DNA of 12,586 nt from Frankiaceae bacterium (GTDB lineage: Bacteria; Actinomycetota; Actinomycetes; Frankiales; Frankiaceae), in the NCBI GenBank assembly GCA_030840885.1, contig JAVEDQ010000216.1, forward strand, positions 1 through 12,586, in the 5' to 3' direction. The first letter of the stretch is position 1; each line of letters opens with the position of its first letter. Shown one piece after another: positions 6,869 to 12,586 of the stretch. Made by a program: the position numbers and the translations under genes. The notes beneath the pieces were generated by a model. It saw only the letters and a program-made list of their open reading frames with translations, was not told where the DNA came from and searched no databases.

Positions 6869-7810
6869 GTGGAGATCCTGCGCACCCCCGACGACCGCTT
6901 CGCCGCCCTGCAAGCCGAGGGACCCGACGGTTTCCGGTACGAGCCGCACTACGTCGAGATCCCGGTCGATGAGTCGACCGGGGGCCAGCAGCTCCGGATG
7001 GCGTACGTCGAGGAGGGCCCCGCGCACGGTCCGGTGGTGCTGCTGCTGCACGGCGAACCGACCTGGTCCTACCTCTACCGCTCGATGCTCCCGGTCCTGG
7101 CGGCACGCGGCCTGCGGGCGGTGGCCCTGGACCTCATCGGGTTCGGCCGCTCGGACAAGCCGGCGCGCACCGACGACCACAGCTACGCCCGACACGTCGA
7201 ATGGGTCCGCGCCGCGGTGGTCGACGCACTCGACCTGCGCGAGGTGACCCTGGTGTGCCAGGACTGGGGTGGGCTCATCGGCCTGCGCCTGGCCATGGAG
7301 AACCCCGACCGGTTCGCCGCGATCGTGGCCGCCAACACCGGGCTGCCCACCGGCGACCACCCGATGCCCGACATCTGGTGGGCCTTCCGCACCGCCGTCG
7401 AGACCGCGCCCACGCTCGATGTGGGCCGGCTGGTCGCCAGCGGGTGCAAGCGCGGGCTGTCCGACGCCGCGCGGGCCGCCTACGACGCCCCCTTCCCGGA
7501 CGAGTCGTTCAAGGCCGGCCCCCGCGCGATGCCGCTGATCCTGCCGACGGCCCCCGACGACCCGGCCACCGAGCCGAACCGCGCCGCCTGGCAGCGGCTC
7601 AGCACGTGGGACAAGCCGTTCCTGGTCGCTTTCAGCGACTCCGACCCCATCACCGGGCCGATGGCGCCGGTTCTCACGCGCGCGGTTCCGACGGCCGCGA
7701 ACCGTCCACAGCCCGTCGTTGCAAATGCCGGTCATTTCCTCCAGGAGGACGCCGGGGAGGAGTTGGCGGTCACGGTCGCCGACTTCCTGGCCCGCGAGGT
7801 GCCAAACTGA
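6869..7810 (+). CDS. Haloalkane dehalogenase-type alpha/beta hydrolase (DhmA-like)
   Basis: The 313-aa protein has the alpha/beta-hydrolase fold of haloalkane dehalogenases, which cleave carbon-halogen bonds to an alcohol and halide. From the GTG at 6869 the start reads MEILRTPDDRFAAL, as in DhmA/DhlA-type (subfamily I) enzymes. LLLHGEPTWSYLYR at about 58-71 carries the oxyanion-hole Glu/Trp. In VCQDWGG at about 129-135, D132 is the nucleophile and W133 a halide ligand. The cap holds WW at about 170-171. The acid is likely D259 in DSDPITGP, and the base H289 in NAGHFLQED. The set is complete, so an active enzyme is expected, though the substrate is unknown and some relatives are epoxide hydrolase-like. 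Another GTG at 6854 would add five residues. The gene is 25 bp after the FMN protein and 4 bp before the zinc-ribbon gene. Confidence 0.9.
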   Translation: MEILRTPDDRFAALQAEGPDGFRYEPHYVEIPVDESTGGQQLRMAYVEEGPAHGPVVLLLHGEPTWSYLYRSMLPVLAARGLRAVALDLIGFGRSDKPARTDDHSYARHVEWVRAAVVDALDLREVTLVCQDWGGLIGLRLAMENPDRFAAIVAANTGLPTGDHPMPDIWWAFRTAVETAPTLDVGRLVASGCKRGLSDAARAAYDAPFPDESFKAGPRAMPLILPTAPDDPATEPNRAAWQRLSTWDKPFLVAFSDSDPITGPMAPVLTRAVPTAANRPQPVVANAGHFLQEDAGEELAVTVADFLAREVPN

Positions 7811-7814
7811 AGCA

Positions 7815-8303
7815 ATGGCTTCTTCGTGGCGACGGTGCGACACCTGCAGACGGGTCCTGGCTCTCGACTCCTACCCCTCCCCCGACGACGACGCCACGAC
7901 CTGTTCGGAGTGCCTGGCACCCAAGCCGGTCCGCAAGCGTCGGGCCCCTTCCAGCCCGGTGACAACGCGCCGAGCTGCGACGACGCGGCCGGCGCCGAGC
8001 TCGCCGACGCCTCCGGCCGCCCCGGCTCCGCCGGCCGAGCCGGTCCCGATCCGGCAGATGGTGGGCCGGGGTGAACCGGCCGCCCGCCGCGCCCGCGCCC
8101 GCTCCATCGCGCTCGAGGACCTGACCGAGGCCCACGCCGACGAGTACCAGGAGCTCGTCGCCACCGCAGCCGCGGAACGGCTCGGCCCCGGCCGGGCCCG
8201 CACCGAGCTGGTCGACCGGCACCGCGAGGAGTTCGAGCAGCGGCTGACCGCGGCGCACGAGGCCGAGGGGCTCTCGCGCTCCTCGTTCGGGTCGGAGCGC
8301 TAG
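7815..8303 (+). CDS. Small four-cysteine zinc-ribbon-like protein with disordered linker
   Basis: This 162-aa protein is of unknown function. The N-terminus carries two Cys pairs, CDTC at 8-11 and CSEC at 30-33 (C-x2-C-x18-C-x2-C), consistent with a structural zinc ribbon. Residues 36-78 are a Pro/Ala/Thr/Arg-rich linker, probably disordered. Residues 90-152 look helical, with the acidic stretch ALEDLTEAHADEYQELV at about 99-115 and a second helix around DRHREEFEQRL at about 134-144. I took the ATG at 7815 because it puts the first Cys pair at the N-terminus; the frame upstream only mirrors the end of the hydrolase. It starts 4 bp after the hydrolase stop, so co-translation is likely, and 27 bp separate it from the coiled-coil gene. 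Nucleic-acid or protein binding is a guess from the ribbon and the basic linker. Confidence 0.8.
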   Translation: MASSWRRCDTCRRVLALDSYPSPDDDATTCSECLAPKPVRKRRAPSSPVTTRRAATTRPAPSSPTPPAAPAPPAEPVPIRQMVGRGEPAARRARARSIALEDLTEAHADEYQELVATAAAERLGPGRARTELVDRHREEFEQRLTAAHEAEGLSRSSFGSER

Positions 8304-8330
8304 GACCGCGGCACGGGATAGGACGGGCGC

Positions 8331-9083
8331 ATGTCGAACGCATCGGGGCTGGACGACGAGGCGCTGAGCCGGCTCCGGGCCGACCTGGCCACGGGCAAGC
8401 GCCCGTCGCTCGTGCTGCTCTCGGGCGGCGCCGGCATGCCGGCCGGGACCCGCGGGCAGCTGGTGCGTATCGACGACCCGCCGCAGGACGCCGAGTTCCT
8501 CCATGTGAAGGTGGGTGGCGACGAGCTGCCGTTCGCCCCCGAGGAAGTCGGCCTGCCCGGTCGCCGCACCAAGACCGCAGCCTCTGCCGCCTCCCCGGCG
8601 CCGGCACCGGTGGTGAAGCCGTCGGCTAAGGCGCCGGAGCCGATCCTCGAACCGGTGCGTCCCGACCGCCGCACCCGCGCCGACCGGGTGGTGACCCCGC
8701 CGCCGAGTCCGGCGGAGCCGACAACGACCGCGCCGGATCCCGACCTTGCCGAGCGGCCGGTCGCCGAGCGGTCGGCGGACAAGCCGCGGGCGAAGCGACC
8801 GGCCCGCTCGGGTGGCGGCGCGCCACCCAAGCTCACGCTGACGCTGCGCTTCGCCGACTTCGCCTGGACCGTCGAGACGGCGGTTGCCGGGCGGCGCGAC
8901 AAACCGCAGCCGGTGCCGCTCGCGGCGATCCGTGGTTTCGCCGACCAGCTCGAGGACCAGACGTTGCGGCGCTCGCTCGAAGCGACGGTCGAGGCGTGCC
9001 GCAGCGAGGCGCAGAAGAAGGCCGCCACACTTCGGGCGGAGCTGGCCCGGCTCGAGACGGAGCTCGCCGCGCTCGACGAGTGA
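8331..9083 (+). CDS. Unknown protein: compact N-domain, Pro-rich linker, C-terminal coiled coil
   Basis: I do not recognise this 250-aa protein. Three parts are visible. Residues 7-77 look folded: a helix (DDEALSRLRADLATG) and then a strand-rich stretch, SLVLLSGGAGMPAGTRGQLV at about 26-45 and HVKVGGDELPFAPEEV at about 58-73. Residues 78-166 are a Pro/Ala/Arg-rich, charged linker with basic clusters such as KPRAKRPARSGGG. Residues 167-250 hold two strands (LTLTLRFADFAWTVETAV) and a helix from about 207 that ends as a coiled coil (AATLRAELARLETELAAL). There is no signal peptide or membrane segment. AGGACGG lies about six bases before the ATG. It shares strand and close spacing with the zinc-ribbon gene, and both have a long disordered linker; a functional pair is an inference. 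It ends 12 bp from the convergent BLUF gene. Confidence 0.75.
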   Translation: MSNASGLDDEALSRLRADLATGKRPSLVLLSGGAGMPAGTRGQLVRIDDPPQDAEFLHVKVGGDELPFAPEEVGLPGRRTKTAASAASPAPAPVVKPSAKAPEPILEPVRPDRRTRADRVVTPPPSPAEPTTTAPDPDLAERPVAERSADKPRAKRPARSGGGAPPKLTLTLRFADFAWTVETAVAGRRDKPQPVPLAAIRGFADQLEDQTLRRSLEATVEACRSEAQKKAATLRAELARLETELAALDE

Positions 9084-9099
9084 GCGGGCGGCAGCTCAC
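9080..9099. terminator. Compact inverted repeat spanning both convergent stop codons
   Basis: GTGAGC at 9080-9085 and GCTCAC at 9094-9099 form a 6-bp stem with an 8-base GC-rich loop. The plus-strand TGA (9081-9083) lies in the left arm and the minus-strand stop (TCA at 9096-9098) in the right arm. The gap between the genes is only 12 bp, so a shared bidirectional terminator is plausible. No U-tract follows, and the stem is short. Confidence 0.4.
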
Positions 9100-9569
9100 A
9101 CCGTCTGCGGCGCTCCCCGGGCGACCTCGCGCATCCGGTCGAGCAGCTGATCCTGCTCCGGCGTCGTCCGGCGGGCGGCGGCCGCATGGATCCCGTCGCG
9201 GTGGGCGATGAGCGGGATGTCGGGCTCGTGCTCATGGCCGGCGACCTTGGCCATTGCCCAGCGTCCGAAGACCCGTCGGTCCTCCGGGGTCGTCTCCACC
9301 AGCGTCACCGAGTCGTGCCGCGGGTCGGCTTCGATGGCGGCGTAAAGGCCGCGCACCGCATCCTCCGAACCCTCGAGGACCTGCACGAACCAGTGCTCGG
9401 AGAGCAACAGCGCGCCGGTGACGTCCAGCCGCTTGTTGTTCGAGCGGGCGATGCTGAAGATCTCGCCGAGCTGCTGCTTGCGCGTCTGCACCGGGATCCG
9501 GATGCGACTCCGGTACATCAGACGGAAGACGGCATCTCCACGGGGCTGCTCCGGCACGGCGTCACTCAT
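9096..9569 (-). CDS. BLUF-domain blue-light (FAD) sensor
   Basis: The 157-aa protein is a single BLUF domain (flavin-binding blue-light photoreceptor) with a short C-terminal helical extension. The light-switch residues are present: Tyr19 in FRLMYRSR, Asn45 in ARSNNKRLDVTGALL, Gln63 in FVQVLEG, and Trp104 and Met106 in FGRWAMAKV. The conserved IEADPRHDSV at about 79-88 is also there. There is no EAL, GGDEF or DNA-binding output domain, so it is a short BLUF that would signal through a partner protein. I chose the ATG at 9569; a GTG in frame at 9611 would overlap the end of the ATPase gene and adds residues outside the domain. No good ribosome site is seen, which fits coupling to the upstream gene. 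It lies 19 bp after the HelD-type gene on the same strand. Confidence 0.9.
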   Translation of the reverse strand: MSDAVPEQPRGDAVFRLMYRSRIRIPVQTRKQQLGEIFSIARSNNKRLDVTGALLLSEHWFVQVLEGSEDAVRGLYAAIEADPRHDSVTLVETTPEDRRVFGRWAMAKVAGHEHEPDIPLIAHRDGIHAAAARRTTPEQDQLLDRMREVARGAPQTV

Positions 9570-9588
9570 GCGTCCGATGATGGGTCCG

Positions 9589-11967
9589 TCAGCGGGGGTC
9601 GGTCGTCTCACTTTGCGACGGCGCTGCCTCGGGGTACGAAAGCCGGGCCAGGACCTCCGGCAGCGCGCCGTCGGCGACCACCGTCAGCCGCTTCGTGGCC
9701 CGGGTGACCGCGACGTAGAGGTCGTTGGCACCGCGCGGTGAGCCGGCGAGGACGCCGGCCGGATCGACGACGACCACCGCGTCGAACTCGAGCCCCTTCG
9801 CCTCCCGGACCCCCAGGACGGCCACCTGCCGCACGAGCTGGTCGCCGCCGACCCCGGCGAGCTCAGGGAGGGTCGCCGCGAGCGGGCGGGCCAGCTCGTC
9901 GTACCGCGCCGTGGGCAGCAGGACTGCGACGGTGCCGTCGCCGACCGCCTCGACCTCGGCGCGGACCACGTCGACGAGGGTGTCCGCGAGCTCCGCGGGG
10001 GTCACCCGGATCGCGCGGGGCGGTTCGCCGCCTTCACGGACGGACGTCGGCGGCTCCAGGTCCGGGTTGACGGCCCGGAGCACGTCGGCGGCGACCTCCA
10101 TGATCTCCAGCGGGGTCCGGTAGTTGACGCGGAGCTCCTCGGTGCGCCAGCGGCCGGCGACGAACGGGTCGAGCGCCTCCGCCCAGGAGGACGCACCCTC
10201 GGCCGCGCCGGTCTGGGCGACGTCACCGACGAGGGTGAACGACCGGCTCGGGCAGCGCCGCATGAGCAGCCGCCAGGTCATCGGGGAGAGCTCCTGCGCC
10301 TCGTCGACGATGACGTGGCCGAACACCCACTCGCGGTCGCCCGCGGCACGTTCGGCGACCGTGAGGTCGGGGCCGGCGTTGCGGAACCGGTCGGCCAACT
10401 GCTCGGCGTCCACCTGGGCCGACCACTCCGCGTCGGACCCGGCGGCGATGTCGAGCACCCCTTCGGCGTACTCGCGGGCCTGCGCCCGTGCCTCCCGCTC
10501 CTCACGGGCGCGGACGGCGGCGTCCGGGTTGCCGAGCAGCTCCGCGGCCTCGTCGAGCAGGGGGATGTCGGCGACGGTCCACCCCGCGTCCCGCGGGCGG
10601 GCCAGCAGGGCGATCTCGGCGGGAGTGAGGATGCCCTCGGCGACGCGGCGCAGCGCTTCGGGATCGGCGAACAACCCCGTCAGCAGCCGCTGCGGCCGGA
10701 GCCGCGGCCACAGCGCCGCCACCGTCTCGCGGAACTCCTCGATCTCGGCGATGGCCCGGCGGACGTAGGGGGCATCGCCCACCTCGGGCCCGTCGGGCAG
10801 CTCGAGCGCCTGCTGCACCAGCGGCTCGATCAACCCGCGGACGAAGCTGCGCCGCGCGTCGTTGTGGGGCAGGTGCCCCCGGCGGGCACGGGCTCGGGCC
10901 GCAGTGACGTGCCGGCGGCTGATGCGCAGCTGCGCCCCCTCGAAGGGGATCGTGACGTCGAAGGGCAGGAGCTTCTGCCGGTCCGCCACGGCGGCAGCCA
11001 GCAGGTCCGCCATCCGGAGGTCGCCCTTGAGCTGGGAGACGGCGTCGGACGGCTCCACGGCCGTCACCTCGACGTCGGCCAGCAGCTCTGCGGGGGTGGC
11101 GAGCAGGACGCCGGTCTCGCCCAGCGACGGCAGCACCTGTCCGATGTAGCGCAGGAACACCGGCGAGGGGCCGACGACGAGCACACCGGAACGGGCAAGC
11201 CTTTCGCGGTGGGTGTAGAGCAGGTAGGCGGCGCGGTGCAGCGCCACCGCCGTCTTACCGGTCCCGGGGCCGCCCTGGACGACGAGCACGCCGTTGAGGT
11301 CGGAGCGGATCACCCGGTCCTGCTCGGCCTGGATCGTGGCGACGATGTCGCCCATCCGGCCGGTCCGGCTCTCCGCCAGCGCGGCCAGCAGCGCCGCCTC
11401 GCCGTTGAGGGTGCTGCGATCGGCCTCCGTCAGCGACGCGAGGTCGAACACGTCGTCGTCGACGCCTGTGACGATCCGACCCCGGCTGCGCAGGTGCCGA
11501 CGGCGCAACACCCCGTCGGGGTGAGCCGCGGTCGCCCGGTAGAAGCGCTGCGCCGCGGGCGCCCGCCAGTCGACGAGGAGTTGCCGGCTCCGCTCGTCGG
11601 CGAGGCCGAGCCGACCCACGTAGTAGCGGTCCCGCTGGTCGCCGTCGGTCCGATCGGGGTTGTCGGGATCCGAGGTGCCGACGAGGTCGAGCCGGCCGAA
11701 GCACAAGCCGTTCTCGACCGCGTTGAGCTGGGCCAGCCGGTCCTCGTAAAGCGTGGCGAACGAGTCGCGTTCGGAGCGGTTCTGCGGTGTGCCGACGGGT
11801 CCGCCGCGCCGGACGTCGGTCAGCTGCTGGTCGGTCCGGGCGCGCAGGTCGTCGAGCCGCGCATAGAGCCGCGCGACGTACTCCTGCTCCCGGGCCAGCT
11901 CACGGCCCGCGACGTCGTCCTGATCCGCCGGACCGGCTTGACCGGACTGCTCGACCGCCGAGGTCAC
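9589..11967 (-). CDS. helD: HelD-type RNA polymerase-associated superfamily 1 ATPase
   Basis: This 792-aa protein has UvrD-like helicase motifs with the extra N-terminal region of HelD, the motor that removes stalled RNA polymerase from DNA and recycles it. Order: a charged N-terminal helical part (about 20-90, LAREQEYVARLYARLDDLRA), which in HelD inserts into the polymerase secondary channel; then VDWRAPAAQRFYRATA at about 132-147. ATPase motifs: Walker A GGPGTGKTA at about 232-240, Walker B VIVDEAQ at about 552-558, GDVAQ at about 581-585, NYRTP at about 615-619, KGLEFDAV at about 724-731 and VAVTRATKRL at about 752-761. Length fits mycobacterial and streptomycete HelD/HelR, some of which give rifamycin tolerance. 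The GTG at 11967 has GGGAGG four bases ahead. The BLUF gene follows 19 bp later. A general UvrD-like helicase is the alternative, but the N-terminal motifs argue for HelD. Confidence 0.88.
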   Translation of the reverse strand: MTSAVEQSGQAGPADQDDVAGRELAREQEYVARLYARLDDLRARTDQQLTDVRRGGPVGTPQNRSERDSFATLYEDRLAQLNAVENGLCFGRLDLVGTSDPDNPDRTDGDQRDRYYVGRLGLADERSRQLLVDWRAPAAQRFYRATAAHPDGVLRRRHLRSRGRIVTGVDDDVFDLASLTEADRSTLNGEAALLAALAESRTGRMGDIVATIQAEQDRVIRSDLNGVLVVQGGPGTGKTAVALHRAAYLLYTHRERLARSGVLVVGPSPVFLRYIGQVLPSLGETGVLLATPAELLADVEVTAVEPSDAVSQLKGDLRMADLLAAAVADRQKLLPFDVTIPFEGAQLRISRRHVTAARARARRGHLPHNDARRSFVRGLIEPLVQQALELPDGPEVGDAPYVRRAIAEIEEFRETVAALWPRLRPQRLLTGLFADPEALRRVAEGILTPAEIALLARPRDAGWTVADIPLLDEAAELLGNPDAAVRAREEREARAQAREYAEGVLDIAAGSDAEWSAQVDAEQLADRFRNAGPDLTVAERAAGDREWVFGHVIVDEAQELSPMTWRLLMRRCPSRSFTLVGDVAQTGAAEGASSWAEALDPFVAGRWRTEELRVNYRTPLEIMEVAADVLRAVNPDLEPPTSVREGGEPPRAIRVTPAELADTLVDVVRAEVEAVGDGTVAVLLPTARYDELARPLAATLPELAGVGGDQLVRQVAVLGVREAKGLEFDAVVVVDPAGVLAGSPRGANDLYVAVTRATKRLTVVADGALPEVLARLSYPEAAPSQSETTDPR

Positions 11968-12085
11968 CGCGCCTCCCTTTCACCGGAGCATTTCCGGCAC
12001 GTCGCGATTGCTGCCCTGTATGCAACGACGAGCGGCGCCAGATGTTGCCGGATCGCCGGAGAATTCTGGCGTGCAGCGAGGCGAA
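11968..12085 (-). promoter_or_regulatory. Leader/promoter region of the HelD-BLUF operon
   Basis: This 118-bp spacer follows the metallohydrolase stop and precedes the HelD GTG. On the coding strand it ends with a small hairpin, CCGGA-N5-TCCGG (11983-11997), and the ribosome site GGGAGG (11972-11977). The 8-bp palindrome AGAATTCT lies at 12060-12067, nearer the upstream gene's end. I see no clear -35/-10 pair and nothing I can call a rifamycin-associated inverted repeat. Confidence 0.4.
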
Positions 12086-12586
12086 TCAGCTTCGGCGGCG
12101 CGGCCCAGGCGGGCCCGGCGGGGCGACCTCGTCGAGCGGCGGCTGCGAACTGGCTCCTTCGACGAGCCAGATCGGGTTGGTCAGGCACTCCATGTCGTTC
12201 TCGAACGCGAGCGGCTTGCCGGGCGGCGCGGGGTGTTGCGCCCCCCGGACCTCGGCCCGGACGTAGCCCGGCACGGCGACGGTCGCACGCACGACCTGCT
12301 CGTCGGCGGTCAGCGGCGTGGTCGACAACGTCCGCCCGCCGGAGATCAGCACCAGTCGCATCCCGCCGCCGCCACGTACCAGCGCTTCGATCTCCGCCGT
12401 CGCCCCTCGCGGCCCGGTCAGCGTGCCGCCCACATAGGTGCGGGAACCGGCAAGCGTGCCGGTCAGGTAGCACTCGACGCCGTCGGGACGGCGCATGACG
12501 AACGTCCGGCCCGCGCGCAACGCGGCGATGATGTCGGGCTGCGCGAGCTTCCCGGCATAGACGACGGTGGTCGGGGTGCCGAGCCG
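12086..12586 (-). CDS. CehA/McbA-type PHP metallohydrolase, C-terminal part (cut by window edge)
   Basis: The visible 166 codons are the 3' end of a gene entering from the right edge; its start is not in the window. The first residues, RLGTPTTVVYAGKLAQPDII, then AALRAGRTFV, match the late part of PHP-type metal-dependent hydrolases of the CehA/McbA group, where a G-x-PTT-x-VYA segment is followed by an alternate-site helix and the RAGRTFV strand. After it comes a beta-rich C-terminal domain (MRLVLISGGRTL, GYVRAEVRG) ending in MECLTNPIWLVEG, a typical PHP closing strand. The final 20 residues (DEVAPPGPPGPRRRS) are a Pro-rich tail. The metal-binding His/Asp residues of the N-terminal part are not visible, so catalytic competence cannot be judged. 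It is upstream of the HelD gene on the same strand by 118 bp, probably a separate unit. Confidence 0.75.
   Translation of the reverse strand, partial: RLGTPTTVVYAGKLAQPDIIAALRAGRTFVMRRPDGVECYLTGTLAGSRTYVGGTLTGPRGATAEIEALVRGGGGMRLVLISGGRTLSTTPLTADEQVVRATVAVPGYVRAEVRGAQHPAPPGKPLAFENDMECLTNPIWLVEGASSQPPLDEVAPPGPPGPRRRS

Noticed and set aside
5200..6885. Long minus-strand open frame joined in frame to the YdeI-like gene (773 codons in all)
   Set aside because: Its upstream part lies opposite the FMN/Fe-S gene, is rich in Arg, Ala, Val and His without domain motifs, and is a mirror of GC-rich codons; only the part from 5199 matches a family.
11968..12085. Rifamycin-associated element upstream of helD
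   Set aside because: I looked for a long inverted repeat of the kind reported upstream of rifamycin-response genes and found only short hairpins and an AGAATTCT palindrome.
10315..12498. 727-codon plus-strand frame opposite HelD
   Set aside because: Low-complexity Arg/Gly/Asp-rich translation with no motifs, running across two clearly coding minus-strand genes and their spacer.

Overview
The window is very GC-rich, with strong G/C preference at third codon positions, frequent GTG starts and almost no AT-rich spacers. Together with the protein families present (a HelD-type RNA polymerase motor, DUF998 and DUF1801 proteins, a DhmA-like haloalkane dehalogenase), this points to a high-GC actinomycete. 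Pseudonocardiaceae is a guess from general resemblance, not something the sequence proves. I see no rRNA, tRNA, CRISPR array, insertion sequence or phage gene. It looks like ordinary chromosome with accessory metabolism.

Layout. (1) Positions 1-3819, minus strand: reading in the direction of transcription, a DUF998 membrane protein, an AMP-forming acyl-CoA synthetase, a 38-codon small ORF, a 99-aa ParB/sulfiredoxin-like protein, a DUF1801 protein and an MFS transporter that runs off the left edge. From the synthetase to the DUF1801 gene the reading frames are chained by GTGA, ATGA and TGATG overlaps, so this is almost certainly one translationally coupled operon. (2) 3870-4550, plus: a small NAD(P)-binding reductase-like protein, convergent with (3) a YdeI-like protein at 4564-5199, minus. 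(4) 5311-9083, plus: a four-gene run of a glutamate-synthase-like FMN/Fe-S protein, a haloalkane-dehalogenase-type hydrolase, a small four-cysteine zinc-ribbon-like protein and a coiled-coil protein of unknown function. (5) 9096-11967, minus: a HelD-type ATPase followed 19 bp later by a BLUF-domain blue-light sensor. (6) 12086-12586, minus: the C-terminal part of a CehA/McbA-type PHP metallohydrolase cut by the right edge.

How the genes may work together. The acyl-CoA synthetase block looks like a small carboxylic-acid activation and transport operon with several accessory small proteins. The FMN/Fe-S protein and hydrolase may share a catabolic or redox role, but nothing in the sequence names a substrate. 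The most unusual arrangement is HelD plus BLUF: an RNA polymerase-recycling motor apparently co-transcribed with a blue-light flavin sensor. The most easily overlooked gene is the 38-aa ORF at 1234-1350, which fills the space between its neighbours exactly, with a 4-bp overlap at each end. Two inverted repeats lie across the two convergent gene ends (4554-4597 and 9080-9099) and are candidate bidirectional terminators.
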